DNA of 64,000 nucleotides from Bacteroidales bacterium (GCA_003249955.1 QKHS01000022.1:23715-87714); one strand, 5' to 3'; counted from the stretch's first letter, positions 29,054-37,125 are shown. The notes: a model not told the origin generated them from the letters alone. Translations and numbers: made by a program.

Positions 29054-29671
29054 CTACCGTAATACTTTATCTATTTTATATTCGTTTCTATCTTTTATTA
29101 AATGAAGTTTAATTTTCTTTTGTAGAATAACATCATGCTTCTTATCATAATCATAACGGATATACTTAAATATTATAATAAAATTATCTAAACCGGTAGT
29201 ATCTTCATAAACAGACATAGTATTGTGCCATTCCTTTTCACAAAACTGGCCGTTAATCAACAGGTCCCCGTCAATATAAGAATCATTAACTTGTTTTCTC
29301 AGGTTTTCTGTTGTAAATTCTTTTAAAATTGAATCTCTTTTATCTAAATTACAAGAGACATCATATGATTCATTAATATATGCAGTATAAAAGCTTTTTA
29401 ACATTTTTACAGCCTCATTATTTAAATCCAGATATTGATCCTCAATAATTTTTACAAGTAAAGAATCTCTATAATTCTTTTCATTTAATTCCTCTTCTGA
29501 TTGATCATAAATAACTTCGTCCTGCAAAGAACCGTTCTGTTTCTCTTTATTTACAGGCTCTTTTATTTGCAAGCTATCTGATTTTGATTTTTGCTGTGAA
29601 CAGGCAATAAAGCTCAATACCAACATAAATATTACAAAGTAATGTAATTTTAATTTTTTAATTTTATTCAT
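29054..29671 (-). CDS. lipoprotein with DUF3828-like (NTF2-like) domain
   Basis: 205 residues with a lipoprotein signal (VLSFIACSQQ, lipid Cys 24), then an acidic linker (about 30-75) and a domain beginning AVKMLKSFYTAYINES with Asp-rich DGDLLINGQFCEKEWHNTMS. The pattern resembles DUF3828/NTF2-like proteins of Bacteroidetes, some of which protect against secreted toxins. TAACTTTG (complement of 29724-29731) predicts a leader of about 47 nt. Function is uncertain. Confidence 0.6.
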   Translation of the reverse strand: MNKIKKLKLHYFVIFMLVLSFIACSQQKSKSDSLQIKEPVNKEKQNGSLQDEVIYDQSEEELNEKNYRDSLLVKIIEDQYLDLNNEAVKMLKSFYTAYINESYDVSCNLDKRDSILKEFTTENLRKQVNDSYIDGDLLINGQFCEKEWHNTMSVYEDTTGLDNFIIIFKYIRYDYDKKHDVILQKKIKLHLIKDRNEYKIDKVLR

Positions 29672-29707
29672 ATCCGTATCTATAAATTTTTACTGATGGC
29701 TCACTTT

Positions 29708-29912
29708 ATTGTATTTCATCTTTCAAAGTTAGCAATAATTTATTTGTATTAGATATACGCCGGAAAATTTCCGGTTTTTAAGCCTTTTTCAGATGTTTTT
29801 TATTTTAAGAAATGTCTTTTATTTCTGAACTTTTGGAAGAATACCACAACGTAAATCCCTGTGTAACATAACTTATACACAGGGCTTTTACTGTTAGGTG
29901 ACATATGGAACA
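29708..29912 (-). repeat. intercassette repeat, full copy
   Basis: Order on the plus strand: CAAAGTTA promoter box, AATAATTTATTTGTAT, the palindrome CCGGAAAATTTCCGG, a spacer, the hairpin (AAATCCCTGTGTA with TACACAGGGCTTT), and GTTAGGTGACATATGGAACA, ending 13 nt before the stop codon of the T9SS protein gene. It ends that gene and starts the next cassette. Confidence 0.75.
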
Positions 29913-29924
29913 TATAATTAAATA

Positions 29925-32111
29925 TTACCTGTTCTTCACAAGTTTGAACACAGCATTCTGTCCGCCGGAATTTATAGAAATGTAATACATGCCATCGGGC
30001 AAATCCAGATCCAGTTCGATTTTATTTTTGTCAGCGTACTCTTCTTTTAGTATAAGCACTCCCTGTATGTTAAAAATACTTACTTCTGTTACCGGACTTT
30101 CAGACATGGTTTCTATGTAAAGTTTGCCTGTCGTGGGATTAGGATAAACCGATATTATCCTGCTTTGTCCGTTGTCTGATACACTTACCGTAGTAACCGC
30201 ATAACAGTACGATGTGTCGGCACATTCGTTTTGTGTTATCTCAACAGCATAATTTCCGTTTGCCGTGGCAGTAAAACTTTGTCCTGTTTCGCCCGGTACT
30301 GGTTCGTACGAGTTGTCGCAGTCGAGCCAGCGATAGCCTGCTCCGCCGGCCTGGGCGGTAAGTACCGCACCGTTTGCAACAAGCGATGTGTCAACAGTAT
30401 TAATAGTCAGATCAAGACTTACTACAGAATCGCAACCCGTTGAATTCACAAGAGTAAATGTTGCCGTATTATTACTTTCGGTATATGTAACGCCATCAAT
30501 CCATTCGTACGAGTAACATGCAGTAATAATGTCAGACCCTGTGACAGAATTGTTTATGGTCAGATCTATAGAAATTATACTGTCACAGCCCCAGTGATTC
30601 GGGATTGTGTCAGAATAGATGCCGCTTACATTGTATGTGTAATTTCCTCCTGGCGATGTATATGAGTCGCATTCGGTAACGGTTATACCGGAAAAGGTTT
30701 TTCCCGTAACCGCTATATCCATGTAAACAGTGCTGTCGGCAAAAGTAAGAGTGTCTGTAACTGTCATGCTGACGGTATAATCCCCGGGTTCGTAATAAGT
30801 GTAAACAGGTCCGGCAAGCGTATCAGTATCGCCGTTTCCGAAATCCCACAAATATTCGTCACCGTCAATGCTAAGGTCGGTGAAACCTATCACGGTTGAA
30901 TCACAATCCGCAAGGCTTGTGTAATCAAACGCGGCAACAGGATAAGAGAGCTTTACAACAGTATCGGTATTTACAGCACTCCAGACGTTAAGAGAATCTC
31001 TGAACTGAAAATTTATAATGTGCTCACCTTTCGGGATATGGGTAAGATCAATATCTGCTTCAAGTATAAGCTGTTCTGCGGGAGGATCCAGAGTGATGTC
31101 CGCGGCATTCTCAAAATCATCGTCAAACCAGTAACGATACCCGAATATCCTGTTCGACGAAATCTGTTCTCCTGTTTTGTAAAATGACTTGCTGAGTGTA
31201 CTGCTGCATGTCCCGTTAATATCCCTGTAGCGGATATTAAGAATATTGATTCCGTTGTTCAGTCCTGACACATCAATTGAAGTAATCAGGTTATCCTGCC
31301 CTGCCGGAGAAATATTCACCACCTGAACATCATCATAATTGTCGTTGAACCAGAATTCGTACGCGGTTAGTTCATTATCCTGGGTGTATAAAGACGTATT
31401 CTTGTAAAAGGCTTTGCTCAGAGTGCTGCTGTAAATCCCGTTCTGATCAGTGTAACGTATGTTAAGGATATTAATCCCGTCGTGCAGTCCTGACACATCT
31501 ATCCCGGCAACGAGTTCATATTGTTCTGCCGGTGTTATTGATACCTGCTGAACGTTTGCATGATCATCATTAAACCAGTATTCGTAACCTGTAAGCTGAT
31601 TCCCCGGAGTCTGCATTTGTGTATTTTTATAAAAGAGCCTGCTTAGCGTACTGCTGTATATTCCGTTTTCATCCCTGTAACGGAGATTAAGTACATTTAT
31701 TCCATCGGAAAGCAGCGAGACATCAAAAGCCGTCGTCAGATTATGCTGTCCCGAAGGGGTGACGGCAACTTCCTGAACACCGGTATAATCGTTGTTATAC
31801 CAGTATTCGTAAGCGACCAGTTTTTTATCAGGAGTAAAAAGTTCAGTATTTTTGTAAAAAACTTTGCTTAAAGTGCTGCTGTAAAAACCGTTTTCATCCT
31901 TATACCGGATATTGAGCACATTGATCCCGTCGCTGAGCGCAGAAACATCAAGTGATGCCGATAAAGAGTGCTGCGCAACCGGGCTTACTCCAACCGTCTG
32001 AACATTATCATAGGCGTTGTTGAACCAGTATTCGTAACTTTCCAGGCTTGTCTGTGCCTGTGCCCAAATTCCGGAAATGATGAAAATGAATAGTATTTTA
32101 AACTTCTTCAT
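29925..32111 (-). CDS. T9SS-secreted protein with five internal repeats and a PKD domain
   Basis: 728 residues from the ATG at 32111; an in-frame TTG six bases upstream overlaps the previous stop. Signal peptide ends IWAQAQ. Residues 24-398 contain five repeats of about 77 residues, each with YEYWFN or YRYWFD, a GIN(V/I)LNIRYKDENG-like strand and YSSTLSKVFYKN; the fifth is diverged. A PKD domain follows (DCDSTVIGFTDLSIDGDEYLWDFGNGD), then two Cys-pair beta modules (CDSIISIDLTIN, CDSVVSLDLTIN) and a T9SS type A sorting domain (about 650-728). Surface display is likely; function unknown. It lies 2 bp after the beta-helix gene, so they form one operon, and a cassette repeat follows it. Confidence 0.8.
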   Translation of the reverse strand: MKKFKILFIFIISGIWAQAQTSLESYEYWFNNAYDNVQTVGVSPVAQHSLSASLDVSALSDGINVLNIRYKDENGFYSSTLSKVFYKNTELFTPDKKLVAYEYWYNNDYTGVQEVAVTPSGQHNLTTAFDVSLLSDGINVLNLRYRDENGIYSSTLSRLFYKNTQMQTPGNQLTGYEYWFNDDHANVQQVSITPAEQYELVAGIDVSGLHDGINILNIRYTDQNGIYSSTLSKAFYKNTSLYTQDNELTAYEFWFNDNYDDVQVVNISPAGQDNLITSIDVSGLNNGINILNIRYRDINGTCSSTLSKSFYKTGEQISSNRIFGYRYWFDDDFENAADITLDPPAEQLILEADIDLTHIPKGEHIINFQFRDSLNVWSAVNTDTVVKLSYPVAAFDYTSLADCDSTVIGFTDLSIDGDEYLWDFGNGDTDTLAGPVYTYYEPGDYTVSMTVTDTLTFADSTVYMDIAVTGKTFSGITVTECDSYTSPGGNYTYNVSGIYSDTIPNHWGCDSIISIDLTINNSVTGSDIITACYSYEWIDGVTYTESNNTATFTLVNSTGCDSVVSLDLTINTVDTSLVANGAVLTAQAGGAGYRWLDCDNSYEPVPGETGQSFTATANGNYAVEITQNECADTSYCYAVTTVSVSDNGQSRIISVYPNPTTGKLYIETMSESPVTEVSIFNIQGVLILKEEYADKNKIELDLDLPDGMYYISINSGGQNAVFKLVKNR

Positions 32112-32113
32112 AA

Positions 32114-33127
32114 TCAATAGTCTTGTGCCTCTGTTCTTATCTGGATATTAAGCATGCCTTCGGTTGTTGTTGTCGGGGCAATTATCTGCAGTTGTATGTG
32201 CGGATTTGAAGGCACGGCTCCTTCTTTATACCCGTGTGTTCCTCCGTATAAACCGGCCTGTGTCCCGTCTGTTCCGGGATAAATTGAAGGGTTTTGCAGA
32301 TGGTAATCGTGAGCATAGTCAAATGCATTACCGGTCTGATTAACAAATATATCAGCCTGGTCAACAGGGAAATAATTTACCGAATCCTGTGGAGTTGTTC
32401 CGTAATTTGGCGTTGTAACAAAAATATTAGTTTTGATAATATTTGATATCCCGTTAAAATACCTGTAACTGGCGTTAAGGAATACGTTATTGTTAAAAGT
32501 GTTGTTATCACCGGCAGTTGTGTAATTTGACGAAGTACCGGAATAGGAATACATAAATATATTGTTCTCAAATACATTTCCATAGCTATTAATAACCCTT
32601 CCCTGTATTATACAGTTAAAAACTCCGGTATTCTGTGCATTTGACAAATAGAAATAAGCGCCTGTGAATACATTGTTTATGAGCGTAAGGTTTGTTGACG
32701 GGGTTGTTAAATTGCCCTGTATGTTAAGGTCATTCATTTTACAGTATTTTATAGTAACATTATCAACCTGTTCGTTATTGTCAAAATAAATATGCCCGTT
32801 GATATCAACACCTTCCAGCCTGAATCCGTCTGCATTTTCGGACAAATTGATTGTCCCGTTAACAAATGTTTTTGCCGTTGCCTGTGTTGAGTCAGGGTAA
32901 TGACCCGCCCCATATACGATAAGGCTTTTGTCAATATTTCCGGGGGTATTGAACCCTCCGCCAGGCAGGTATATGGTATCTCCGGATAAAGATGCGTTGT
33001 ATGCATCAACAAAAGCATCGGTGCCTGTAAAATGTTGAATGCCTGAAGCTGAGTGTAACGCGACTTTTTGCGCATTTACAATAAAAGATGCTGAGATTGC
33101 GGCAATGATTAAAAATAGTTTTTTCAT
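32114..33127 (-). CDS. secreted right-handed beta-helix protein
   Basis: 337 residues with a signal peptide (MKKLFLIIAAISASFIVNAQ). The body repeats short strand-turn units with Asn ladders (NVTIKYCKMNDLNIQGN, LTLINNVFTGAYF, FENNIFMYSY, TFNNNVFLNASY), typical of parallel beta-helix proteins. No catalytic motif of a known lyase is visible and there is no C-terminal sorting domain. First gene of a two-gene operon with the repeat-rich T9SS protein; it has its own promoter. Confidence 0.75.
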   Translation of the reverse strand: MKKLFLIIAAISASFIVNAQKVALHSASGIQHFTGTDAFVDAYNASLSGDTIYLPGGGFNTPGNIDKSLIVYGAGHYPDSTQATAKTFVNGTINLSENADGFRLEGVDINGHIYFDNNEQVDNVTIKYCKMNDLNIQGNLTTPSTNLTLINNVFTGAYFYLSNAQNTGVFNCIIQGRVINSYGNVFENNIFMYSYSGTSSNYTTAGDNNTFNNNVFLNASYRYFNGISNIIKTNIFVTTPNYGTTPQDSVNYFPVDQADIFVNQTGNAFDYAHDYHLQNPSIYPGTDGTQAGLYGGTHGYKEGAVPSNPHIQLQIIAPTTTTEGMLNIQIRTEAQDY

Positions 33128-33245
33128 AATTTAATTGTCGTAAATTGTTAAATATCAGTATGTTATATTTTTTAATTAAAGATTATAACAATAAAAACTT
33201 TTCCCGTTGTGAAACACTCTCATGATTAAGATATTGACACACCTA

Positions 33246-33277
33246 CAAATATAGTTATATAATGCAGTATCGAACAA
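33246..33277 (-). promoter_or_regulatory. promoter of the beta-helix/T9SS operon
   Basis: Minus strand: TTG (complement of 33275-33277), 21-nt spacer, TATATTTG (complement of 33246-33253). Leader about 110 nt. It differs from the TAACTTTG boxes of the cassettes. Confidence 0.6.
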
Positions 33278-33454
33278 CAGACCATAATAAAATTAACTGA
33301 CAATTTTATTAACAATAAAAAAATATAGGTATTAACAGGTAACAGCAAACGTTTTAGGGATAATGCAAAGACTACTTTTACGAGAGAACAAACCTGACAA
33401 AGAAAAAGAATATTTTTGGTTAGTTGGGTTAAATAATTGTACTCCTTAACAATT

Positions 33455-33500
33455 ACAATATTTACATTTCATGTTTTTATTAACACAAACGTGCGAAAAG
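33455..33500 (-). mobile_element. solo end of the IS1-family element
   Basis: ACAATATTTACATTTCATG through GTGCGAAAAG is identical to the start of the transposase gene plus terminal sequence at 36905-36950, including the first codons (MKCKYCN). The rest of the element is absent. The following 175 bp also match 36950-37125, so the element end and repeat form a duplicated block. Confidence 0.7.
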
Positions 33501-33675
33501 TGACATATGGTACACTACGCGGAAAACTTTCCGGTTTTTAAGCCATTTCCAGATGTTTTCTATTTTCAAGAATGTCTTTTATTATTGGATTTTCGAGAGA
33601 ACACCACAACATAAATCCCTGTGTATCAATTACGTTACACAGGGATTTTACTTTTAGGTGACATATGGTACACTA
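33500..33675 (-). repeat. intercassette repeat, full copy beside the IS end
   Basis: Begins with a tail copy (TGACATATGGTACACTACGC), then GGAAAACTTTCC, the spacer, the hairpin AAATCCCTGTGTA / TACACAGGGATTT, and a second tail TTTAGGTGACATATGGTACA. It lacks the CAAAGTTA promoter box, which the IS end has replaced. Confidence 0.75.
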
Positions 33676-33679
33676 CCCA

Positions 33680-34222
33680 CTACCTATAAATCCCAGTAAT
33701 GACTCTGCAAAAAGTTTCATACTTAGCACCACCAGATATTTTTATAGCTGTGTCAATAATTTGCCGTTCCAGTTCTGGACTTAACTTATACTTCTTCTCA
33801 GTAATATGTTTTGTTTTTTCAGTTATGAAAAATAACAATAAATCAAAGAAACAATTAATATCTCTTGAACAATAAAAAACAATGTGATTTATATTATTAG
33901 AATCCAAAATCTTAATTTCAGAGTCAAAATTATCAAGTGCAACATAATCTACCTCATATTTACCAAAAATCAGAAAGTTTTCAATTTTTGTTATTCCATA
34001 AGAAAAACTCAAATTGTATATATTTAATGAAGTTAAATCATAGCTATAAATCAGTCTTTCCAACATGTTGCTATACGATTTTATATTTACTTTTGGATTC
34101 TTATTAATTATATAACTATTAATTATTTCATGCTTTAAACTATCTGAAATTGCTAGATGTTCTAGACTTTCATACGTCGGTTTTAATTCAAAAACCTTTT
34201 TAACAAATGAATCAATATCCAT
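33680..34222 (-). CDS. candidate immunity protein for the HHH nuclease tip
   Basis: 180 residues, no signal peptide. The N-terminal half is helical (SFVKKVFELKPTYESLEHLA), the middle has strands typical of SMI1/KNR4-like immunity folds (NFLIFGKYEVDYVALDNFDS, then IVFYCSRDINCFFDLLLFF), but I cannot assign a family. It begins 5 bp after the toxin stop and ends at a cassette tail, so it is very probably the cognate antidote that binds the nuclease in the cytosol. Confidence 0.7.
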   Translation of the reverse strand: MDIDSFVKKVFELKPTYESLEHLAISDSLKHEIINSYIINKNPKVNIKSYSNMLERLIYSYDLTSLNIYNLSFSYGITKIENFLIFGKYEVDYVALDNFDSEIKILDSNNINHIVFYCSRDINCFFDLLLFFITEKTKHITEKKYKLSPELERQIIDTAIKISGGAKYETFCRVITGIYR

Positions 34223-34227
34223 ATCTA

Positions 34228-35115
34228 TTAGTTAAAATTTACTTCTGTTACTTTATCTGTTTTCGCATCCCAGACTTCTGTTCTTGTTCCCAATTTATTG
34301 ATGCCATACCACCTTCTTTCATCTTTATTATATGCTGCAGACCCATAATAAACGAAAGTGACGACTTTTCTTGTAATATTTCCATCTTCATTCTTGGTTT
34401 CCTGATAATTAGTTACTTCATAATAGTTTTTAGATTCAAAATCATAATATAATTCATTAGTTTTTGAAGGATTCTCAAAAATTCTTAAATCTGAAGCTGG
34501 ATTATTGGAATAAATATCTGAGGCATAATGTGCCATTGACAATAAAAATACGAATGAGTATAAATTATTCCCAAATGTCTTTGTATTCAATGCTTTACTC
34601 CATTTTCTATGTACTTTATCAGGAATCCCAACTGCAGTACCACCTTGGTCAATATGATGATGGACTAGAACATCATCATAATATTTTGCATGTGTTGGAT
34701 TATATTTTATCCATACATCATCAACATGAGGTGAAGTCCCTAATACATTTATTCTATACACATTGTCACTACTGAACATTTCTGGGTTACTTTCTAGTAA
34801 TTGCGTCCAAAACCAGTTTTGATTTCTGAGATAACCAAATGCATTTGTCCCAGCATATGGACATTTAGTCATATCGACTTTTGGACTTTCTGAGAAGTAT
34901 GACTCAGGAAGCGGACTATTCTCCTCCAACCCATCTATATCAATAAAAGTTATTGGTTTATTTCCTGCATATTGATAAGGCGTATAATAAGAGTATTTAT
35001 GTTGCAACGGGTCAACACTCACAAACCTGCACATCCACGCCGCATAATACCTTGATCTATAACGGCCACGGTCGCTCACAATGTAATGAAAATTCTTCTC
35101 TTTCCAATCGGGCAA
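34228..35115 (-). CDS. orphan Rhs-core tip with HHH His-Me-finger nuclease-like toxin
   Basis: About 295 residues. Residues 1-65 are the end of the RHS-repeat core (FHYIVSDRGRYRSRYYAAW, RFVSVDPLQHKYSYYTPYQY, ITFIDIDGLEE). The tip then contains VLVHHHIDQGG and IPDKVHRKWSKA (about 150-180), a His-rich pattern like HNH/EndoVII (LHH/SHH-type) nuclease toxins, followed by a longer polar tail. There is no ATG: the frame opens after a TAA, and TTG at 35115 is the best start. Promoter TAACTTTG (complement of 35156-35163) predicts a 34-nt leader. Whether it is translated as is, or serves as a store for recombination with a full Rhs gene, is open. Confidence 0.75.
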   Translation of the reverse strand: MPDWKEKNFHYIVSDRGRYRSRYYAAWMCRFVSVDPLQHKYSYYTPYQYAGNKPITFIDIDGLEENSPLPESYFSESPKVDMTKCPYAGTNAFGYLRNQNWFWTQLLESNPEMFSSDNVYRINVLGTSPHVDDVWIKYNPTHAKYYDDVLVHHHIDQGGTAVGIPDKVHRKWSKALNTKTFGNNLYSFVFLLSMAHYASDIYSNNPASDLRIFENPSKTNELYYDFESKNYYEVTNYQETKNEDGNITRKVVTFVYYGSAAYNKDERRWYGINKLGTRTEVWDAKTDKVTEVNFN

Positions 35116-35346
35116 TATATTTAAATGTTGTTTCAGATTTTATAATTTATACTTTCAAAGTTAGCAATAATTTATTTGTATGAAATATACGCCGGAAACT
35201 TTCCGGTTTTTAAGCCGCTTTCAGATGTTTTCTATTTTCAGAAATACCTTTTGTTATTGGGTTTTTGAGAAAACACCACAACATAAATCCCTGTGTATCA
35301 ATTATGTTACACAGGGATTTTATTGTTAGGTGACATATGGTACACC
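35116..35346 (-). repeat. intercassette repeat, best full copy
   Basis: CAAAGTTA at 35156-35163, GCCGGAAACTTTCCGG at 35191-35206, spacer, AAATCCCTGTGTA (35285-35297) with TACACAGGGATTT (35308-35320), GTTAGGT (35325-35331) and tail GACATATGGTACACC. On the minus strand this is terminator first, then promoter. Confidence 0.8.
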
Positions 35347-35349
35347 AAC

Positions 35350-35622
35350 TTATCTTTCTAAAAAGCATTCATTTTTATTATTCATTATTTCAAATTCAAT
35401 CTCATCAAGAGAGCTATAACGAGAATCGTTCAACTTTAATGATAAAGCAGAATTTTCTTCATGGTTCCCAAACCCTGAATAATCCATTCTAATTCTTTGT
35501 TCTCCATAGCATAAGTAAACAATACCATAGTTCTTATAATCCCAATCAAATCTTTTTAAATGGACTATAATTAGTTTTTTATCTTTAATAAAAAAGATAT
35601 TCTTAATCTCTTGCTTTTTCAT
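35350..35622 (-). CDS. small protein, candidate immunity
   Basis: 90 residues from the ATG at 35622 (a TTG eight codons upstream is possible). Basic start MKKQEIKNIFFIKDKKLIIV, then strands LCYGEQRIRMDYSGFG and an acidic end. No signal peptide and no known family. Cassette tails lie directly after its stop and upstream (35694-35720). It has no promoter box of its own, so it may depend on readthrough from the pair upstream. Confidence 0.5.
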   Translation of the reverse strand: MKKQEIKNIFFIKDKKLIIVHLKRFDWDYKNYGIVYLCYGEQRIRMDYSGFGNHEENSALSLKLNDSRYSSLDEIEFEIMNNKNECFLER

Positions 35623-35655
35623 ATTTATTGTTCTATCCTTAAACAATTTTGGTAT

Positions 35656-35715
35656 CTACGTGTATCAATCATGTTACACAGAGATTTTACTGTTGGGTGA
35701 CAGATGGATTGTACA
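35656..35715 (-). repeat. intercassette repeat, terminator half only
   Basis: GTGTATCAATCATGTTACAC hairpin, AGAGATTTTACT, GTTGGGTGACAGATGG, then TGTACACTACCCC. Spacer and promoter box are absent. Confidence 0.6.
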
Positions 35716-35964
35716 CTACCCCTTACTTGGCGTTATATAATCAATTACTTTCTTTTCTGAATTATAAAGTATACATTCGACATTTCTTCCTTTAGTAATT
35801 TCAATTGCATATGTTCTCGCATGGGATAGGGACTCAAAAATAGAATAAACAACTTGGGTGTTTTTAGTTGCAAGTTCAAAATCTTCATCTAAAATGTGTC
35901 CTGTTTGAAAATCAGCTCTAACTAATACTACCTGATTTATATTGACAATTGGAAATCTTTCCAT
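35716..35964 (-). CDS. small protein, candidate immunity
   Basis: 82 residues (MERFPIVNINQVVLVRADFQ), alternating strands and one helix (SLSHARTYAIEITKGR); compact and cytosolic. No family recognised. It starts 8 bp after a 47-codon gene and ends at a cassette tail. Together the two look like a miniature toxin/immunity pair. Confidence 0.5.
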   Translation of the reverse strand: MERFPIVNINQVVLVRADFQTGHILDEDFELATKNTQVVYSIFESLSHARTYAIEITKGRNVECILYNSEKKVIDYITPSKG

Positions 35965-35972
35965 AACATTTA

Positions 35973-36116
35973 TTATCGTTTAAAACTCTTTACAATCGCT
36001 CCAAATATTTTAAGTGTCAAGACCTCCGATTCATTCACGACTTTACCAGGATCTTGTACTAAATTAACATCTTTAGTGCTTGGGCTTAAAATTAGCTCAC
36101 TTTCAGCAACTGTCAT
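35973..36116 (-). CDS. 47-codon small protein, possible toxin-tip remnant
   Basis: Starts ATG at 36116 with AGAAAGGAA just upstream, a good ribosome-binding site, and reads MTVAESELILSPSTKDVNL to ...LKIFGAIVKSFKR. TAACTTTG (complement of 36158-36165) predicts a 35-nt leader. Position matches the toxin slot of the other cassettes, but there is no RHS-core sequence. It may be a remnant or a leader for the 82-residue gene. Confidence 0.45.
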   Translation of the reverse strand: MTVAESELILSPSTKDVNLVQDPGKVVNESEVLTLKIFGAIVKSFKR

Positions 36117-36196
36117 TTCCTTTCTAATAACTAATAACCTATAGCAAACATTTTTTTCAAAGTTAATAAATTATTTTTAAAATCGTATAAATAATT

Positions 36197-36950
36197 GTTA
36201 ATTTTCACAGTTGTATTTACCTGATATTCAAACAATTATGCATTATAGGTATTTCATAAATCAATAACTGTGGATCAAAATATATTGACAGACAATTTCT
36301 CAACATCCGTTCATTTTTTGTAAAGCATATAGTTTTTCGTGATATCCGTTTTAAATGTGTTCTGAGACTAAGGTTTTTACGCTCAATCCTATTAGTGCAA
36401 TATTCAAAAACCTTGTGAATCGATTTGGGTATTAGTGATGGGTAAATGTTTAATCCATCAGTATAAACTCTCTTGGGATTCAGCTTTATAACAGAATCTG
36501 TAATTCTTTTAATGTTTTCTTTTGTACGTCTGCCGACACAAAAGTCAATAACTGCTCCACTGATTTTATTTATTGCATACATTATCCAGCATTCTTTTTT
36601 CTTGCTACCGCAATAGGTTCTTAATTCATCTATTTCATACGATTCTCCGGTTTCGCAAATATCCGGGGGTTTTAACATTGATGCTATGCGTTCAATAAGC
36701 CTTTGTGTGCTTGATTTGGATATTTCCAAAAGCCTTGATATTGAACTTATTCCGCAGCCTTCGTTATTAAGTTGTTTTACCCATTGGTATTTTTCTTTGG
36801 GAATAACTGATTTTGAATATGTTTCTATCTGGTATCGTTTACAGTTTTTACATTGATATTTTTGTTTACAATTTCGGATTCCTTTTTTAATACAATCGCA
36901 GTTACAATATTTACATTTCATGTTTTTATTAACACAAACGTGCGAAAAGT
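36197..36950 (-). mobile_element. IS1-family insertion sequence
   Basis: About 755 bp around one transposase gene. Approximate inverted ends: GTTAATTTTCACAGTTGTATT at the left and, on the complement of the right end, GTCACTTTTCGCACGTTTGTG, matching with two small gaps. It lies between a promoter box and a cassette tail, so it split an intercassette repeat. I saw no target-site duplication. Confidence 0.65.
36217..36921 (-). CDS. IS1-family transposase (single-frame InsAB type)
   Basis: 234 residues. An N-terminal zinc-ribbon (CKYCNCD and CKNCKRYQ, Cys at 3, 6, 23, 26), a helix-turn-helix (GCGISSISRLLEISKSSTQR), then the DDE-type core: D/E in SYEIDELRTYCG, D in VYTDGLNIYP and ERKNLSLRTHLKRISRKT. 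IS1 of E. coli makes InsA and InsB by frameshift; here one frame carries both. Intact and possibly active. It is the only mobile-element gene in the island. Confidence 0.85.
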   Translation of the reverse strand: MKCKYCNCDCIKKGIRNCKQKYQCKNCKRYQIETYSKSVIPKEKYQWVKQLNNEGCGISSISRLLEISKSSTQRLIERIASMLKPPDICETGESYEIDELRTYCGSKKKECWIMYAINKISGAVIDFCVGRRTKENIKRITDSVIKLNPKRVYTDGLNIYPSLIPKSIHKVFEYCTNRIERKNLSLRTHLKRISRKTICFTKNERMLRNCLSIYFDPQLLIYEIPIMHNCLNIR

Positions 36951-37125
36951 GACATATGGTACACTACGCTGAAAACTTTCCGGTTTTTAAGCCGTTTTCA
37001 GAAGTTTTCTATTTTCAGGTATGTCTTTTATTATTGAATTTTTGAAAGAACACCTTAACGTAAACCCCTGTGTATCAATTATGTTACACAGGGATTTTAT
37101 TGTTAGGTGACATATGGTACACTAC
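36949..37125 (-). repeat. intercassette repeat, right-most full copy
   Basis: Tail (GTGACATATGGTACACTACGC), GAAAACTTTCCGG, spacer, hairpin AACCCCTGTGTA / TACACAGGGATTT, GTTAGGTGACATATGGTACA. It is nearly identical to the copy at 33500-33675, both preceded by the IS end. It closes the array. Confidence 0.75.

Larger units (their letters stand above)
26416..37125 (-). other. array of promoter-gene-terminator cassettes (orphan Rhs toxin/immunity island)
   Basis: All genes in this span run on the minus strand. An 18-base tail like GGTGACATATGGTACACT (plus-strand form) recurs about eleven times, mostly just 3' of stop codons. A hairpin (AAATCCCTGTGTA / TACACAGGGATTT) and a TAACTTTG box (plus-strand CAAAGTTA) recur at cassette borders; the box is at 27128, 28410, 29724, 35156 and 36158. 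Two cassettes start with the same RHS-core fragment. I infer orphan toxin tips with immunity genes, each with its own promoter and terminator. No full-length Rhs gene or recombinase is in view. Confidence 0.65.

Noticed and set aside
26416..37125. CRISPR array
   Set aside because: The repeats are long (about 160 bp), unevenly spaced, and separated by genes rather than uniform spacers.
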